NCBI RefSeq assembly: GCF_025840185.1
Contig: NZ_JAMPJU010000005.1
Location: 186,001 to 250,000 of the forward strand
DNA: 64,000 bases
Direction: 5' to 3'
From: Brenneria izbisi
GTDB taxonomy: Bacteria; Pseudomonadota; Gammaproteobacteria; Enterobacterales; Enterobacteriaceae
Under the pieces are notes generated by a model. The model saw only the letters and a list, made by a program, of their open reading frames with translations, did no database searches and was not told the DNA's origin. Of this stretch, positions 51,316 to 63,136 are shown in pieces. The first letter of the stretch is position 1. Each line of letters starts with the position of its first letter. The position numbers and the translations under genes are program-made.

Positions 51316-51532
51316 TAACAGCATGCCAAACTATTTATAACCCAGCGCGTTTTTTCTTGTCTTTAGCAAAAAAAGTTATTTATCTTATTATTTTTCAATG
51401 AATTATAAAAAAACATAATAAAAACACCTGATAAACTGAGTTTCAACCTTCTATTGACATTATTGATATTATTTTTTTACTCAATTAACAAAAAAGCCCG
51501 GCTAATTTGGCAATGCTGATTTATTTTCGCCC

Positions 51533-51556
51533 GTTACTATCAGTACGGATAGTAAC
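51533..51556. repeat. Perfect hairpin after rsmG
   Basis: GTTACTATC and GATAGTAAC form a 9-bp stem around a six-base loop, about 130 bases past the rsmG stop. On the minus strand there is no T run next to it, so its role is open. Confidence 0.55.
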
Positions 51557-51688
51557 CTTTTCGCCAGAAAAAATCCTGATATGTAAAAATCAGGTAAACG
51601 CTAATGCTCGATGCACTCATTTTTATTTCGTATATAAATAAATGCGGATAAGACTCATTAGTTATAACTTTTTTGATAAAAAACAAAA

Positions 51689-52309
51689 TTAGTTTGGTTT
51701 AAGCACCACCAAATGACGCTCGCCTTCCAGTTCCGGCACCCATAAACGGATCACCCGCTCCAACTCGATACCTGTTGGCAGAACGGACAGTTCATCCTCT
51801 GGAAGCACCCCTTTTAGCGCATAAAAACGCCCGTTAGGTCTGGTCGGCAAATGATGGCACCACTCGACCATATCCTGCAAAGAAGCGAAAGCGCGGCTAA
51901 TCACGCCATCAAAAAGCGGCTCGGCTTCAAACGCCTCTACCCGGCTTTGTACCGGCGTAATATTTTCAAGCTGCAATTCATGCTGCGCCTGACGCAAAAA
52001 ACGGATGCGTTTTCCCAGACTGTCGAGCAGCGTAAAATGCGACGCAGGACGCATAATCGCCAGAGGAACGCCAGGCAAGCCGGGACCGGTCCCCACATCA
52101 ATAAAGCGCTGCCCTTGCAGATAGGGTTCGACCACGATACTGTCCATGATATGGCGGACAAGCATTTGTTCCGGGTCGCGAACGGAAGTCAGATTGTAGG
52201 CCTTATTCCATTTATTCAGCATCTCAACATACTGTATCAGCAAGTTTTTTTGCTTATCTGAGATGACAATCCCAGCACGGTTCAGCAAATCATCGAGTGT
52301 GTTGTGCAC
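51689..52309 (-). CDS. rsmG: RsmG, 16S rRNA m7G527 methyltransferase
   Basis: 206 residues (E. coli 207). The SAM loop [17 protein letters not shown] near 70 and [21 protein letters not shown] near 34 are diagnostic. It methylates G527 of 16S rRNA. It begins at a GTG with AGGATC upstream and follows mnmG after an 80-base gap with a hairpin. Confidence 0.97.
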   Translation of the reverse strand: MHNTLDDLLNRAGIVISDKQKNLLIQYVEMLNKWNKAYNLTSVRDPEQMLVRHIMDSIVVEPYLQGQRFIDVGTGPGLPGVPLAIMRPASHFTLLDSLGKRIRFLRQAQHELQLENITPVQSRVEAFEAEPLFDGVISRAFASLQDMVEWCHHLPTRPNGRFYALKGVLPEDELSVLPTGIELERVIRLWVPELEGERHLVVLKPN

Positions 52310-52340
52310 AATAAGATCCTGGAAATATTCATCAATGCCG

Positions 52341-52366
52341 CGATCAGCCGACTTGCCGGCTGATCG
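52341..52366 (-). promoter_or_regulatory. Intercistronic hairpin between mnmG and rsmG
   Basis: A perfect 10-bp stem CGATCAGCCG / CGGCTGATCG with a six-base loop and no T run. It probably stabilises the mnmG message. Confidence 0.5.
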
Positions 52367-52387
52367 GAGAGATAAGTGTACGCCAAA

Positions 52388-54277
52388 TCAGGCGCTGCGA
52401 CGCAGCAACCCTTGTTTTTTCAGCCATACCAGCAGAATCGAGATTGCAGCAGGCGTGATCCCTGAAATACGCGACGCCTGGCCGATAGAAGCGGGTTTGT
52501 GATCGTTTAGTTTGGCGATCACTTCATTGGACAGGCCATTTACCTGACGATAATCCAGATCGGCGGGTAGAATCGTATTTTCATTACGTAGCTGCTTTTC
52601 AATTTCGTCCTGCTGACGCGCGATATAACCTTCATATTTAACCTGGATTTCAACCTGTTCCGCAGCCTGCTCATCCGCCAGCGCCGGTGCAAACAGCGGA
52701 AGACTGGTCAGCAGGGCATAATCCACTTCAGGACGACGCAGCAGATCTTCCCCATTTGATTCACGAGACAAGGGCGTTTTCAGCAAAGAGTTGACCTGAT
52801 CCCGTTGTGCCGATTGCGGATGCACCCGGATATCACGCAAACGCTGACGCTCTTTCTCAATGTTTTCAAGCTTCTCATTAAAACGCGCCCAACGATAATC
52901 ATCCACCATGCCTAACTCGCGGCCAATCGCCGTCAGACGCAGATCGGCGTTATCTTCACGCAGCATCAGACGATATTCGGCGCGTGAGGTAAACATGCGA
53001 TAAGGTTCCTTTGTTCCCAGCGTACAGAGATCGTCAACCAGAACGCCCAGATAGGCCTGATCGCGACGAGGCGACCAGCCTTCCTGCTCGAAAGCCAGAC
53101 GTGCCGCGTTAAGCCCCGCCAGCATGCCCTGAGCCGCCGCTTCCTCATAACCGGTTGTTCCGTTGATCTGACCGGCGAAAAACAAGCCGTGTATAAATTT
53201 GTTTTCCAGCGTCGGTTTTAAATCACGCGGATCAAAGAAATCGTACTCGATGGCATAGCCGGGACGAACGATTCGCGCATTCTCCATGCCGCTCATCGAA
53301 CGAACGATCTGCCATTGCACATCGAACGGCAAACTGGTTGAAATGCCGTTTGGATAGATTTCATTGCTGGTCAGCCCTTCCGGTTCCAGAAAGATCTGAT
53401 GCGCATTACGATCGGCAAAACGCATCACTTTATCTTCGATCGACGGGCAGTAGCGTGGACCGATCCCTTCAATGATCCCGGCATACATGGGGCTGCGATC
53501 CAGGTTATTACGGATCACCTCATGTGTTTTTTCATTGGTGTGCGTGATATAGCACGGCAATTGCGCCGGATGTTGGCTGGCATCGCCCAGGAAAGAGAAG
53601 ACCGGCATGGGATTATCGCCGTGCTGTTGAGTCAATGCGCTGAAATTGATGGTTCTGGCGTCAATACGCGGCGGCGTCCCGGTTTTAAGCCGATTGACCC
53701 GTAAAGGCAATTCACGCAGACGGCGCGCCAAAGGAATGGAGGGCGGATCGCCTGCGCGTCCACCGCTGTAGTTATCCAGACCGATATGAATTTTTCCGTC
53801 GAGGAAAGTTCCGACGGTTAACACGACGGCTCTGGCGCGGAATTTCAATCCCATCTGGGTAACTGCGCCAACAACACGATCGTTTTCGACAATCAGATCG
53901 TCCACCGCTTGCTGGAAGATCATCAGGTTAGGTTGGTTCTCCAGCGCGGTACGGATCGCCTGACGATACAATACGCGATCCGCTTGGGCGCGTGTCGCTC
54001 TGACCGCAGGCCCTTTGCTGCTGTTTAGTATCCTAAACTGAATGCCTGCCTGATCGACCGCACGGGCCATCAGTCCTCCCATGGCATCGATCTCTTTAAC
54101 CAGATGGCCTTTCCCTATGCCGCCAACCGCCGGGTTACAAGACATTTGTCCCAGCGTATCAATGTTATGCGTAAGTAAAAGGGTTTTGCGTCCCATTCGG
54201 GCTGAAGCCATTGCTGCTTCGGTTCCCGCATGACCGCCACCGATCACGATGACGTCAAATGGATCTGGATAAAACAT
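52388..54277 (-). CDS. mnmG: MnmG (GidA), tRNA U34 carboxymethylaminomethyl-modification enzyme
   Basis: 629 residues (E. coli 629). FAD motif [17 protein letters not shown] near 13, [19 protein letters not shown] near 47 with a conserved Cys, and [18 protein letters not shown] near 370. With MnmE it modifies the wobble uridine of several tRNAs. It lies next to oriC, as in most Enterobacterales, and its transcription leads away from the origin. Confidence 0.98.
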   Translation of the reverse strand: MFYPDPFDVIVIGGGHAGTEAAMASARMGRKTLLLTHNIDTLGQMSCNPAVGGIGKGHLVKEIDAMGGLMARAVDQAGIQFRILNSSKGPAVRATRAQADRVLYRQAIRTALENQPNLMIFQQAVDDLIVENDRVVGAVTQMGLKFRARAVVLTVGTFLDGKIHIGLDNYSGGRAGDPPSIPLARRLRELPLRVNRLKTGTPPRIDARTINFSALTQQHGDNPMPVFSFLGDASQHPAQLPCYITHTNEKTHEVIRNNLDRSPMYAGIIEGIGPRYCPSIEDKVMRFADRNAHQIFLEPEGLTSNEIYPNGISTSLPFDVQWQIVRSMSGMENARIVRPGYAIEYDFFDPRDLKPTLENKFIHGLFFAGQINGTTGYEEAAAQGMLAGLNAARLAFEQEGWSPRRDQAYLGVLVDDLCTLGTKEPYRMFTSRAEYRLMLREDNADLRLTAIGRELGMVDDYRWARFNEKLENIEKERQRLRDIRVHPQSAQRDQVNSLLKTPLSRESNGEDLLRRPEVDYALLTSLPLFAPALADEQAAEQVEIQVKYEGYIARQQDEIEKQLRNENTILPADLDYRQVNGLSNEVIAKLNDHKPASIGQASRISGITPAAISILLVWLKKQGLLRRSA

Positions 54278-54394
54278 GGTACTGCTCCTCGCATGGTTGC
54301 GAATGATTAGCGGCGAATGATCTTTGTTTGTCAGGGGTGGGGATTCTACTCAACTTTGCTTAAACGACCAAGCGTGTTGGATCGTCGTTAATTA

Positions 54395-54645
54395 AAGAAA
54401 GATCTTTTTATTTAAAGATCTCTTTATTAGATCTGTTATTAGGATCGCCATGATCTGTGGATAAGCGATCATTCCCTTTTTGGATCAATGGATTATCCGG
54501 GATCATTCGTTGTGAATGATCGGTGATCCCGCAACGTATAAGCTGGGATCTTAATGGCTAGTTATGCACAGGTCAATGCATGCTCATGGGTTATTATTGG
54601 GATAACCACTGCTTTTACACCTGAAAAAAGCATAGTTATCCACAT
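54395..54645. other. oriC: Chromosomal replication origin oriC
   Basis: Between mnmG and mioC. Three AT-rich 13-mers start with GATCT (54401, 54417, 54430). DnaA boxes follow: R1 TGTGGATAA at 54456, an R2-like TTATGCACA at 54562 and a perfect R4 TTATCCACA at 54636; a degenerate R3-like site lies near 54599. GATC methylation sites are dense throughout. The order and spacing match E. coli oriC, including the stretch CGTATAAGCTGGGATC in the right half. Confidence 0.96.
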
Positions 54646-54666
54646 TAGTTTGCTGATTATTTCGCC

Positions 54667-55110
54667 TTATTTGAGTAAATTAACCCATGATCCCAGCCAT
54701 ACTTCAGCCGGATCTTCCGGGATCTCATGTTCAGTAACGTCGATCTGTAGCATTTCCCCGATCCTTTTTGCGCCCGATTGGGTCAATACCCGGTCCACTG
54801 TCAGGATCGCGCCGCAAAACGTATCGTATTCCTTACTGCCGATGCCGACGGCGCCGTAACGAACCTGTGAAAGATCAGGTTTCTGTTGCTCCAACTGTTC
54901 AAGCAGCGGTTGCAGGTTGTCGGGCAGTTCGCCTGCGCCATGAGTCGAGGTAACCACCAGCCACAGACCGCCGTCAGGCAGTTCATCCAACTCCGGACCA
55001 TGCAGCATTTCAGTGGAGAAGCCTTCTTTTTCCAGCCGTTCGGCCAAGTGTTCTGCCACGTATTCCGCGCCGCCCAACGTACTGCCGCTGATTAACGTAA
55101 TGTCCGCCAT
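54667..55110 (-). CDS. mioC: MioC flavodoxin-like protein
   Basis: 147 residues, as in E. coli, starting MADITLISGSTLGGAEY. It binds FMN through the STLGGAEY loop and THGAGELPDN near 62. It has been linked to biotin synthase reduction and, through its transcription, to oriC. The longer start at 55140 is unlikely. A DnaA box lies upstream. Confidence 0.97.
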   Translation of the reverse strand: MADITLISGSTLGGAEYVAEHLAERLEKEGFSTEMLHGPELDELPDGGLWLVVTSTHGAGELPDNLQPLLEQLEQQKPDLSQVRYGAVGIGSKEYDTFCGAILTVDRVLTQSGAKRIGEMLQIDVTEHEIPEDPAEVWLGSWVNLLK

Positions 55111-55169
55111 AACGATCCCATCAGATAAAAGACGGCTCATTGTACGCTGTGATCTGTCTGGGATCTACC

Positions 55170-55178
55170 TGTGGATAA
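55170..55178. promoter_or_regulatory. DnaA box in the mioC promoter region
   Basis: TGTGGATAA, a perfect DnaA box, 60 bases upstream of mioC. In E. coli a DnaA box at this position represses mioC transcription toward oriC. Confidence 0.8.
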
Positions 55179-55199
55179 TATGGGTATAGTAAAAACAGC

Positions 55200-55661
55200 T
55201 TATGGCGTGATGGTACGCATAATGGGGTTTTGCAGGGAGATCAGGGTTTCTGTGGACTGGATTTCATCAATGGTTTGGATCTTGTTGATAAGTACATGTT
55301 GCAAGGCATCAATGGAGCGGCACATGACTTTAATAAAGATACTGTAATGACCGGTGGTGTAATACGCTTCAACCACTTCTTCCAGATTGTTCAGTTTCTC
55401 CAGCGCGGAGGGATAATCTTTGGCGCTTTTCAGAATGATGCCGATAAAACAGCATACGTCATAGCCCAATTGTTTTGGATTTACCTCCAGTCGCGTGCCG
55501 ACGATAATGCCGGCCTGTTTCATCTTTTCCACCCGCACATGGATCGTGCCTGGGCTGACGCTAAACTGTTTTGCCAGTTCAGCGTAAGGGGTACGTGCAT
55601 TTGCCATTAATGCCGCAAGAATGTCGCGATCGAGACTATCAATCTGATAAATGTCCGCCAT
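55200..55661 (-). CDS. asnC: AsnC, asparagine-responsive transcriptional regulator
   Basis: 153 residues (E. coli 152). Helix-turn-helix ELAKQFSVSPGTIHVRVEKM (~27-46) and RAM domain with TTGHYSIFIKV near 101. In E. coli it activates asnA, encoding asparagine synthetase A, which is divergent beside it. Here asnA is absent and viaA comes next. A perfect 12-bp palindrome just upstream may be its own operator. Confidence 0.95.
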   Translation of the reverse strand: MADIYQIDSLDRDILAALMANARTPYAELAKQFSVSPGTIHVRVEKMKQAGIIVGTRLEVNPKQLGYDVCCFIGIILKSAKDYPSALEKLNNLEEVVEAYYTTGHYSIFIKVMCRSIDALQHVLINKIQTIDEIQSTETLISLQNPIMRTITP

Positions 55662-55685
55662 TTTCCCTCTCCTGGATTATCGAAT

Positions 55686-55713
55686 CATCATTTTATATCG
55701 CTATAAAATGATG
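55686..55713. promoter_or_regulatory. Perfect 12-bp inverted repeat upstream of asnC
   Basis: CATCATTTTATA and TATAAAATGATG flank a four-base spacer (TCGC), 25 bases upstream of the asnC start. An AT-rich symmetrical site at this place fits an autoregulatory AsnC operator; the assignment is inference. Confidence 0.6.
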
Positions 55714-55827
55714 GATTAACCCTGTAAAGGCAATTTATCCATGCGTTGATTTATTTTTATTCGTAATTATTGATTAATGCAGCGTCTGGTCGTGATCATT
55801 GCGGGAATGAGGTTGCTGGCGGCTATA

Positions 55828-57306
55828 TCAATTTGCCAACCTGCGCTGCCAGCGGCGTATCAGGCGGCTTTTTAACCCGGTATCAAAACGCCAGATATGG
55901 TCGAAAATACGCATAATGCCGGGTTTGCCGTGATCGGACATCGAGACGGCATGAAACCGGTGATGAAGCTGTTGCTGTCGATGGCGCACTTGGTTAATTA
56001 CTTCATCCGGTAACCGCTGAGCAATAAAATCCGAAATCACGACGGCGTCGGCATCCTGCCAGAGTGCATCATCCATTTTTTCCAGCAGCGCTGATAAGCA
56101 GGCGCTCAGATCGGTGCCTCCACGAAAGGACTGGCTAAGGAAACGTATCGCCTGTTCTATACCGTTGGCCGACGTCAGTTCATAGCTCACCATGCCCGTT
56201 GAAAACAGCATGATGTAGCAACGTCGATTATCCGCCAGCGCGATACGCAATAGCGCCAGACAAAAGGCTTTCGCGCAGCGCTCGTTAAATCCGCCCATTG
56301 AACCTGACGTATCAACACAGACGATAAACGGGCCGCGTGGCTGTTGTTCATTCTGTTGATGGATAACAGGTCGCTCGATGCTCTTTTCGCGCCAGTTTTC
56401 GCCCTGCAAACGGTAGGTCAGCAAGCGGTGTTCCAACAGTCGGCGATAAAACTCATATTCCAGTTCGCCGATGCTCATGGCCGCCAGTTCCACCGGCAAT
56501 AAACGAAGAATATCATCACTCTGATGAATCCCGCTTACTTCTTCGGGTACGCTCGCCGGTTCACGTACCATCACCCTGAAAGCTTCTTTGGGCGTATCCT
56601 GACTGATGATGGATTGAGTTTCGCGGCTGCGTCCAAGACATTCAGCCAGGCGTTGCAAGGCTGGTTGGCGTTGCAGGAACGCGGCAACATCCAGTAGCGG
56701 TTGATAATCTGTGTGAACGCGCTTCCCGGCGCTGAGATCCCACAGTCGCCCCGCCGCGTTTTCATTTTCGGCCAGAATCGGCTCAAGCTTGCCGCTCAAC
56801 GTAAGGCGCTGTTGCAACTCATCAAGCAGTATGTCGCGCTCCTGTTCCATTATCTGATGGTGCAGAGAGAGGGTTTGCAGCGTCAGGCTCAATCGCCAGC
56901 GTTGTAAAAATAGCGCGTGCAGCCCGCTGTTTATTTTTTGTCCGCGAGTTTGATCCGGCGTATTGACCAACTGGTTTGCCTGCGTGAGGAACGGGGAATC
57001 AACGGTATGCAGCATATCCATGATCCTGGGAAGACGCGTTTGAAATCCCTGATCGTCCGCTACCTGAGAACGCTGGTAACAATTGAATTCCGTTTCCAGT
57101 TCCTGCGGCGCTTGCGTATTACGTAGGCGTTGTTTCAGATTTTCTTTCCAGTCAGGCAATTCATTAAGCAGAGCGGATTTAAGTTTCGGATACTTATCAA
57201 AGAAAATGGCCAGTTGCGGCGTCGCCAGTAGCGTGCCGATCAGATCGTCCAATAGCTCGTTTTCGTCTATCGACAGCAACATTTCCAGTGATTCGAGCGT
57301 TATCAT
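55828..57306 (-). CDS. viaA: ViaA, von Willebrand factor A partner of RavA
   Basis: 492 residues (E. coli ViaA about 483). The C-terminal vWA domain starts [13 protein letters not shown] near 326, with a complete DxSxS MIDAS metal site, and [12 protein letters not shown] near 390. It stimulates the ATPase RavA and is linked with respiratory complexes. It follows ravA by six bases. Confidence 0.96.
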   Translation of the reverse strand: MITLESLEMLLSIDENELLDDLIGTLLATPQLAIFFDKYPKLKSALLNELPDWKENLKQRLRNTQAPQELETEFNCYQRSQVADDQGFQTRLPRIMDMLHTVDSPFLTQANQLVNTPDQTRGQKINSGLHALFLQRWRLSLTLQTLSLHHQIMEQERDILLDELQQRLTLSGKLEPILAENENAAGRLWDLSAGKRVHTDYQPLLDVAAFLQRQPALQRLAECLGRSRETQSIISQDTPKEAFRVMVREPASVPEEVSGIHQSDDILRLLPVELAAMSIGELEYEFYRRLLEHRLLTYRLQGENWREKSIERPVIHQQNEQQPRGPFIVCVDTSGSMGGFNERCAKAFCLALLRIALADNRRCYIMLFSTGMVSYELTSANGIEQAIRFLSQSFRGGTDLSACLSALLEKMDDALWQDADAVVISDFIAQRLPDEVINQVRHRQQQLHHRFHAVSMSDHGKPGIMRIFDHIWRFDTGLKSRLIRRWQRRLAN

Positions 57307-57312
57307 CCCTGA

Positions 57313-58809
57313 TTAATCCTGTTCTGATTGCCGGATCTGTTCGGCCACTTGTTGCAGGCTGGCTTCGATTTTGGCCAGCCATTCCCCAGGAACGAATAAA
57401 CAGGGCTGATGCTGACTGAATAGTTGCCTTTGCTCACGCAACTGGAGGTGCAGTTTTTCATATTCATCAATAAGTTCAGCCGGCAGCGTGCAATCGCGTT
57501 TTTCAGGCAGCGAAAGAAGGGTGGATTGCAGGCTGATGTCCCGGATACTCAGGTGCAGGTGATCATCCACCATCAGATCCAGGCGTTGGGTAAAACCAAT
57601 ACCGTTGAGTTTCCCCCGGATTTCTCCCCCTTTCTGTAGCCAGTTTTGCAGGGCGTTGCGGTCAATGATCAGGTGGCTGACTTCAAGCTCATTGAGGATT
57701 AACGGTCGTTGCAGAACCAGACTCAGCGAATCCGCGGTGAGGGTATCGGGCAGGGAATAGTGGTGTTTGCGACCGAGAAAGGCGCCGTGTTTTTCGACGA
57801 CTAACGCCTGCGATTCGCTTTGCTGCAACTGATACTGTTGGCGCTTGATGTTCAGTTGTTGCAGACGGAACAGTAAACTCTGCTGCTGGTAAGCTTGCTC
57901 TGTAAGCAACTGTTCAAGCTGTTGTTCGATCAACACCAGCGTATCGTGATTGTGCCAGAGGCAGTCTTTCAACAGAATAATGTCAAGCGGCGTAATACTT
58001 CCCCGTCCGCTGAAAAAGGCGCAGGCTTGAAGTAGCCGCAAGGCTTTCTTCCAACGCCGGTCGGAAACATAGGGCGCTTGTTCCAGCGTATTCAGTCGCT
58101 GGCGCAACTGATAAATCAGTTCAAAACTGTTTTCCGGCAGGGAAACCCGATCAATCTCGCCTTGCCACTGTCGATATTCTTCATCGCTGACGCTGAGCGA
58201 ATGACTGACGGGATTATCATCATTGCCGCCGTTATTGACCAGCAAGGCATGGAAGTTATGTTTTTCCTGAACCTTATCCAGCCACAGGCGAATGAGCATG
58301 CGATCATACAAGGCTTCCAGACTACTGTCGGCTTCGGGTAATTCATTGGATGCTGTGACCAGCAGACGCATCGGGATGCGATCTTCATTGTTGCCGTTGC
58401 GAAAACGGCGCTCGTTAATCGCGGTAAGCAACGTATTCAGAATGGCAGGACCGGCTTTCCAGATTTCATCCAGAAAGACGATCTCGGCTTCCGGCAGGTA
58501 GCCGGCGGTTAGGCGTTGGTAGCGGCCTTCATCTTTCAATGCCTGAATCGACAGCGGGCCGAAAACTTCTTCCGGCGTGGAGAAGCGCGTCATCAGGTAT
58601 TCAAACGCACTGGCATGACGGAACGCGAATTTGAGACGTCGGGCGATCATGCTTTTCGCAATACCCGGCGGGCCAAGAAGAAAAACGCTTTCTCCGCTGA
58701 GGGCGGCTAACAGGCACAAACGAATGGCATGTTGCCGTTCATACAGGCCATGCTCAAGCGCATTACTGAGACGTGAGATTCTTTCTGCCAGCGCAGCGGA
58801 TTGAAGCAT
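57313..58809 (-). CDS. ravA: RavA, MoxR-type AAA+ ATPase
   Basis: 498 residues (E. coli 498). Walker [17 protein letters not shown] near 39, Walker [18 protein letters not shown] near 108, and the C-terminal RavA-specific region. Works with ViaA and binds the lysine decarboxylase LdcI in E. coli. First gene of the ravA-viaA pair. Confidence 0.97.
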   Translation of the reverse strand: MLQSAALAERISRLSNALEHGLYERQHAIRLCLLAALSGESVFLLGPPGIAKSMIARRLKFAFRHASAFEYLMTRFSTPEEVFGPLSIQALKDEGRYQRLTAGYLPEAEIVFLDEIWKAGPAILNTLLTAINERRFRNGNNEDRIPMRLLVTASNELPEADSSLEALYDRMLIRLWLDKVQEKHNFHALLVNNGGNDDNPVSHSLSVSDEEYRQWQGEIDRVSLPENSFELIYQLRQRLNTLEQAPYVSDRRWKKALRLLQACAFFSGRGSITPLDIILLKDCLWHNHDTLVLIEQQLEQLLTEQAYQQQSLLFRLQQLNIKRQQYQLQQSESQALVVEKHGAFLGRKHHYSLPDTLTADSLSLVLQRPLILNELEVSHLIIDRNALQNWLQKGGEIRGKLNGIGFTQRLDLMVDDHLHLSIRDISLQSTLLSLPEKRDCTLPAELIDEYEKLHLQLREQRQLFSQHQPCLFVPGEWLAKIEASLQQVAEQIRQSEQD

Positions 58810-59096
58810 AATTAGTCAATCATTCCCATGGTGTGTTCAAAAGGCGAACCGTTTTTTTCAGGAAAACCTGAGTTTTATAAAGACAATTGTAATAATAAAC
58901 GGCAGATCACAGATCTTTATTAGCATACTACTGTCGATTATTCCCCCTTCCCGGTTGATTAATCAATACACCACCTTTTACAGGATATTTCGTAACCAAT
59001 TTAAGAATGGGATTTTAAATTGTTTGGTTCATACTGGTCGTTTTGGGCGACGTAGCTGGTCGCTGACAGAATGGATACAGAAGAAGAGTAAGGTTG

Positions 59097-60965
59097 ATGA
59101 GCACAGAGCATAAACGTTCGATTCCGGCAGTCACGCTGGCCGCGATAGGTGTGGTTTATGGCGATATTGGAACCAGTCCGCTTTACACCCTGCGGGAGTG
59201 TCTATCAGGACAGTTTGGTTTTGGTGTCGAACCCGACTCCGTATTTGGTTTTCTTTCTCTGATATTTTGGTTATTGATTATCGTCGTTTCGCTTAAGTAT
59301 CTGACTTATGTCATGAGGGCGGATAATGCGGGCGAAGGCGGGATACTTACCTTGATGTCGTTGGCCGGACGTAATATGTCGGATCGAATGACGTCGGTAC
59401 TGGTGATTTTGGGGTTGATCGGCGGCAGCTTCTTCTATGGCGAGGTGGTGATAACGCCCGCGATATCAGTAATGTCCGCGATGGAAGGGTTGGAAATTGC
59501 CGCGCCTTCCATGGACACCTATATCGTTCCGCTGTCGATTATTGTTCTGACGCTGCTGTTTGTTATTCAAAAGCATGGTACCGGCAGCGTGGGAAAATTG
59601 TTTGCCCCGGTGATGTTGATTTGGTTTCTTACGCTTGGGGTGTTGGGCGCGCGCAGCATCCTTAATAACCCCGACGTGCTACAAGCGCTGAATCCGATGT
59701 ATGCGGTTCGTTTCTTCGCCGAATACAAAATGGTCGCTTTCTTTGCGCTGGGCGCCGTGGTACTGGCTATCACCGGCGTCGAGGCGCTATATGCGGATAT
59801 GGGACATTTTGGCAAATTCCCCATTCGACTCGCCTGGTTTACCGTGGTGTTGCCGTCTCTGGTGCTGAATTATTTTGGTCAAGGCGCGTTGTTGTTAAAA
59901 AACCCGGAAGCGATTAAAAACCCCTTTTTCCTGCTGGCTCCCGACTGGGCGCTAATTCCGCTGATGATCCTGGCTACTCTGGCGACAATCATCGCTTCGC
60001 AAGCTGTGATTTCCGGTGTCTTTTCACTGACGCGTCAGGCCGTTCGGCTGGGGTATCTGCCACCGATGCGCATTGTGCATACCTCTGATATGGAATCTGG
60101 GCAGATCTATATCCCGGCGATTAACTGGTTATTGTATATCGCGGTGGTAATTGTGATTGTCAGCTTTGAGCATTCAAGCAATCTGGCGGCGGCCTACGGC
60201 ATCGCGGTGACGGGAACAATGGTGATAACCAGCATTCTGTTCTGTACGGTAGCGATAAAGAACTGGCGCTGGTCCCGCTATCTGGTGTGGATACTGTTGA
60301 CCTGCCTGCTGTTGATTGATGCCCCCATGTTCCTGGCCAACGTGGTTAAAATCCTTTCCGGTGGCTGGTTGCCGCTGGCGCTGGGGATGGTGATGTTCAT
60401 CATCATGACCACCTGGAAAAGCGAGCGTTTCCGGTTGTTGCGCCGTCTGCATGAACATGGCAATTCGCTGGATGCCATGATTGCGTCACTGGAAAAATCA
60501 CCGCCGATAAGGGTGCCGGGTACCGCGGTTTATCTGTCCCGCGCTATTCACGTCATTCCGTTTGCGCTTTTGCATAACCTCAAACATAACAAGATATTGC
60601 ATGAGCGTGTGGTGTTGTTGACCATGCGAACAGAAGATGCGCCCTATGTGCTCAATGCTCGTCGGGTGACGGTGGAACAGCTTTCACCAACCTTTTGGCG
60701 GGTCATTGCCAACTATGGCTGGCGCGAAACACCTAATGTGGAAGAGGTGTTTCATCGTTGCTGGCAGGATGGATTAACCTGCCAGATGCTGGAGACATCG
60801 TTCTTTATGTCCAACGAGTCGCTGACGATGGGCAAACGTCCGTGGTATCTGCGATTACGCGGCAAACTCTTCATGATGCTCAGCCGTAATGCGCTCCGTG
60901 CGGGAGATCAGTTTGAAATCCCCCCTAACCGACTGATTGAGTTGGGTATTCAGGTGGAAATATAA
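59097..60965 (+). CDS. kup: Kup, low-affinity potassium transporter
   Basis: 622 residues, the E. coli length. About twelve membrane helices are followed by a cytoplasmic tail. Characteristic motifs are [17 protein letters not shown] near 18, [19 protein letters not shown] near 74 and [18 protein letters not shown] near 225. It takes up K+ with protons. The ATG at 59097 is preferred to a TTG one codon earlier. It is divergent from ravA. Confidence 0.98.
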   Translation: MSTEHKRSIPAVTLAAIGVVYGDIGTSPLYTLRECLSGQFGFGVEPDSVFGFLSLIFWLLIIVVSLKYLTYVMRADNAGEGGILTLMSLAGRNMSDRMTSVLVILGLIGGSFFYGEVVITPAISVMSAMEGLEIAAPSMDTYIVPLSIIVLTLLFVIQKHGTGSVGKLFAPVMLIWFLTLGVLGARSILNNPDVLQALNPMYAVRFFAEYKMVAFFALGAVVLAITGVEALYADMGHFGKFPIRLAWFTVVLPSLVLNYFGQGALLLKNPEAIKNPFFLLAPDWALIPLMILATLATIIASQAVISGVFSLTRQAVRLGYLPPMRIVHTSDMESGQIYIPAINWLLYIAVVIVIVSFEHSSNLAAAYGIAVTGTMVITSILFCTVAIKNWRWSRYLVWILLTCLLLIDAPMFLANVVKILSGGWLPLALGMVMFIIMTTWKSERFRLLRRLHEHGNSLDAMIASLEKSPPIRVPGTAVYLSRAIHVIPFALLHNLKHNKILHERVVLLTMRTEDAPYVLNARRVTVEQLSPTFWRVIANYGWRETPNVEEVFHRCWQDGLTCQMLETSFFMSNESLTMGKRPWYLRLRGKLFMMLSRNALRAGDQFEIPPNRLIELGIQVEI

Positions 60966-60985
60966 AGCGGGTCAGGGCCGCTTTA
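60963..60985. terminator. Shared hairpin of convergent kup and qseC
   Basis: TAAAGCGG and CCGCTTTA pair around a seven-base loop. The kup stop codon forms one end and the qseC stop codon the other, so one hairpin serves both genes. There is no long T run. Confidence 0.55.
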
Positions 60986-62338
60986 CCAATTAACCGCGAC
61001 CTTCAGCCCCCCTTCAGGCCGGTTGGCGAAGGTAACGCGCATTCCATGCAGTTTGGCGATGTTGTTGACGATGGAGATACCCAAACCACTGCCGGATTTC
61101 TCTTGTCCGGGAGGACGGAAAAAACGTTCTCCGATGTGGGCCAACGCGTCGCCGCCGATGCCCGGCCCTTCATCTGTGACCTGAAAACCGTGAGGCGTGA
61201 GTTGCAGATGAATGGCGCCGCCCGTATGACTATAGCGAATGGCATTATCCAACAGATTGCGGATCAGCAGCGTCAGCAACAGCGGATGCCCTTGACGGCT
61301 CACCGGAACATCCGGTAAATCCAACGTCAATTCAATCCCCGCTGCTTTTGCCTGCTGATAATGATCGACAACCACCTGACGCATAATTTCCTGCAATTGA
61401 ACGGTTTGCTGGCCGTTCAATTGCGATTCAGAATCCAGTCGCGACAAGGTAAGTAGCTGATCCACCAATCGGGTCGCCCGATCGATCCCCTTATCCAGGT
61501 TAGTCAGCGCATGACGTCTGGCAGTTTCATCGTCGTGGGCCAACTGAGCGACTTCCGTCTGTACCTTCAACGCCGCCAGCGGGCTGCGTAGCTCATGGGC
61601 CGCATCGGATGTGAATCGGCGTTCGCGCAACAGCATATCGTTGACGCGGGCAAACAGATGGTTGAGCGCGTTAACCAGCGGACGAACTTCCTGGGGAATA
61701 TTGTTCGTCTCCAGTGGCGTCGCTTCATCCGGCGAACGCTGACGAAGCTGTGCGGTAATCTGTTTCAAGGAGGAGAGTTCACGGGTGATCAACCAGAACA
61801 GTAACGCCAGCATAATCGGCAGCGCCGCTAGCCAAGGGGTCAGGTTGGTTTTGACGATATCCCACACCATATCCTGCCGATATTCCCATTCCTGGCCCAC
61901 GACAACCACGTAGCGGTCGTCCCCGGTCTTCAGCCAGACCATACGCCATCTATCGCTGTCATCGCGCAGTCGACCATCAGTGAAACCATTTCGTGCGTAA
62001 TCAAAGATAAAGTCTTTACCGTTTTCGCCGTCATTCAGCACCATCTTGCCGGTTCGGGTAAAAATAGCAAAGGCCAGCGCATCATCTTCCTGCTGGCCGC
62101 GATGATCTCCCGCCAGCTTTTTTGTTTTCGGCAGTGACGGCGATTCCGCATCGATGTCGGCAGGATTGATGGTAGCCAGCCGTTTGGCGAATAACATCTG
62201 TTGTGTATCAAACAGTTCATTAATGTTATGGCGAGTTTGATACCACGAAAGCAATCCGGCTATGCCCCAGCAGATCAGCGTCAACAGCATGAAACCAGCA
62301 ATCAGACGCAACCGCAGGCTGAGATTGAGATGCGTCAT
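60983..62338 (-). CDS. qseC: QseC sensor histidine kinase
   Basis: 451 residues (E. coli 449). Two membrane helices ([21 protein letters not shown] near 12 and [15 protein letters not shown] near 165) flank a periplasmic sensor domain. A HAMP region follows, with the phosphorylated His in [16 protein letters not shown] near 245 and the ATP-binding boxes DNAIRYS and GSGLGISIV. It overlaps qseB by four bases. Confidence 0.93.
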   Translation of the reverse strand: MTHLNLSLRLRLIAGFMLLTLICWGIAGLLSWYQTRHNINELFDTQQMLFAKRLATINPADIDAESPSLPKTKKLAGDHRGQQEDDALAFAIFTRTGKMVLNDGENGKDFIFDYARNGFTDGRLRDDSDRWRMVWLKTGDDRYVVVVGQEWEYRQDMVWDIVKTNLTPWLAALPIMLALLFWLITRELSSLKQITAQLRQRSPDEATPLETNNIPQEVRPLVNALNHLFARVNDMLLRERRFTSDAAHELRSPLAALKVQTEVAQLAHDDETARRHALTNLDKGIDRATRLVDQLLTLSRLDSESQLNGQQTVQLQEIMRQVVVDHYQQAKAAGIELTLDLPDVPVSRQGHPLLLTLLIRNLLDNAIRYSHTGGAIHLQLTPHGFQVTDEGPGIGGDALAHIGERFFRPPGQEKSGSGLGISIVNNIAKLHGMRVTFANRPEGGLKVAVNW

Positions 62339-62997
62339 GTCGCTTCTCCCAAAATATAGCCGACGCCATGTACGGTACGGATAAAGTCACTGCCCAGCTT
62401 TTTACGTAAATGGTGAATATGGACTTCCACGGCATTACTGGAAACATCGTCATCCCAGCCATAAAGTTTCTCTTCCAGTTGGGCGCGCGTCAGTACGCGG
62501 TTGGGGTGCAGCAAAAACAGCTCCAGCAGCGCCAGTTCACGGGATTTAAGCATCAGCGGTTCATTGTTAAGTGTCACGGTGCGTGAAGCTGATTCAAGTG
62601 ATACCGCGCCGTGTGTGAGCGTGGGCTGTATTTGACCATGTCGTCGACGGATCAGCGCCTGCAAACGGGCAGCCACTTCTGTGAGTGCAAATGGTTTGCA
62701 CAGGTAATCATCCGCGCCCAACTGCAAGCCTTCAACTCGTTGTTCCAGTGCATCCCGCGCGGTAAGGATCAGTATGGGTTCATCGTGTCCGGCCTGACGC
62801 CAGTGGCGCAGAATGTCCAGCCCATCAATTTCCGGCAAACTGAGATCGAGCACCACCGCATCATAAGGCGCCGCATCTATAGCCGCCTCGCCCGTTTTGC
62901 CTTGCGTAAACCAGTCAACACTAAAACCAAGCTTGGTAAGCCCGGCTTTGAGACCGTCACCGATCAGGCGATCGTCTTCGATTAACAATATTCTCAT
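62335..62997 (-). CDS. qseB: QseB response regulator
   Basis: 220 residues (E. coli 219). Receiver domain with phosphoacceptor Asp51 in [12 protein letters not shown] and K in ILTARDA; OmpR-type winged helix with [17 protein letters not shown] near 180. The start at 62997 (MRILLIEDD) matches the family. It is divergent from ygiW, with a direct-repeat operator between. Confidence 0.95.
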   Translation of the reverse strand: MRILLIEDDRLIGDGLKAGLTKLGFSVDWFTQGKTGEAAIDAAPYDAVVLDLSLPEIDGLDILRHWRQAGHDEPILILTARDALEQRVEGLQLGADDYLCKPFALTEVAARLQALIRRRHGQIQPTLTHGAVSLESASRTVTLNNEPLMLKSRELALLELFLLHPNRVLTRAQLEEKLYGWDDDVSSNAVEVHIHHLRKKLGSDFIRTVHGVGYILGEAT

Positions 62998-63119
62998 GGC
63001 TGCTCCGCGCGTTCGTGTTCTGGTTTTATACGAAATAGCATGACGGCATGTACAGGTAAAATCGCCAGAAACGGGCAATCCCGGCAAGATCAAAAAATAA
63101 AATCACAGATGTCCATTCC

Positions 63120-63136
63120 TTAAGATGCTGTTAAGA
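63120..63136. promoter_or_regulatory. Putative QseB/PmrA-type direct-repeat operator
   Basis: TTAAGA occurs twice with starts 11 bases apart (63120 and 63131), giving CTTAAG-N5-GTTAAG, close to the CTTAAG-N5-CTTAAG box of PmrA-type regulators. It sits in the gap between qseB and ygiW and may control both. Confidence 0.6.

Larger units (their letters stand above)
51077..51688. other. atp operon control region
   Basis: A 612-base non-coding gap between rsmG and atpI. It holds a sigma-70 promoter (51169-51196), a perfect CRP-type palindrome (51300-51315) and a hairpin (51533-51556), listed separately. The stretch 51,380-51,480 is very AT-rich. No small gene was found. Confidence 0.7.

Noticed and set aside
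58955-58966. TTGATTAATCAA palindrome between ravA and kup, considered as an FNR site
   Set aside because: FNR sites have a four-base spacer between TTGAT and ATCAA; here it is two.
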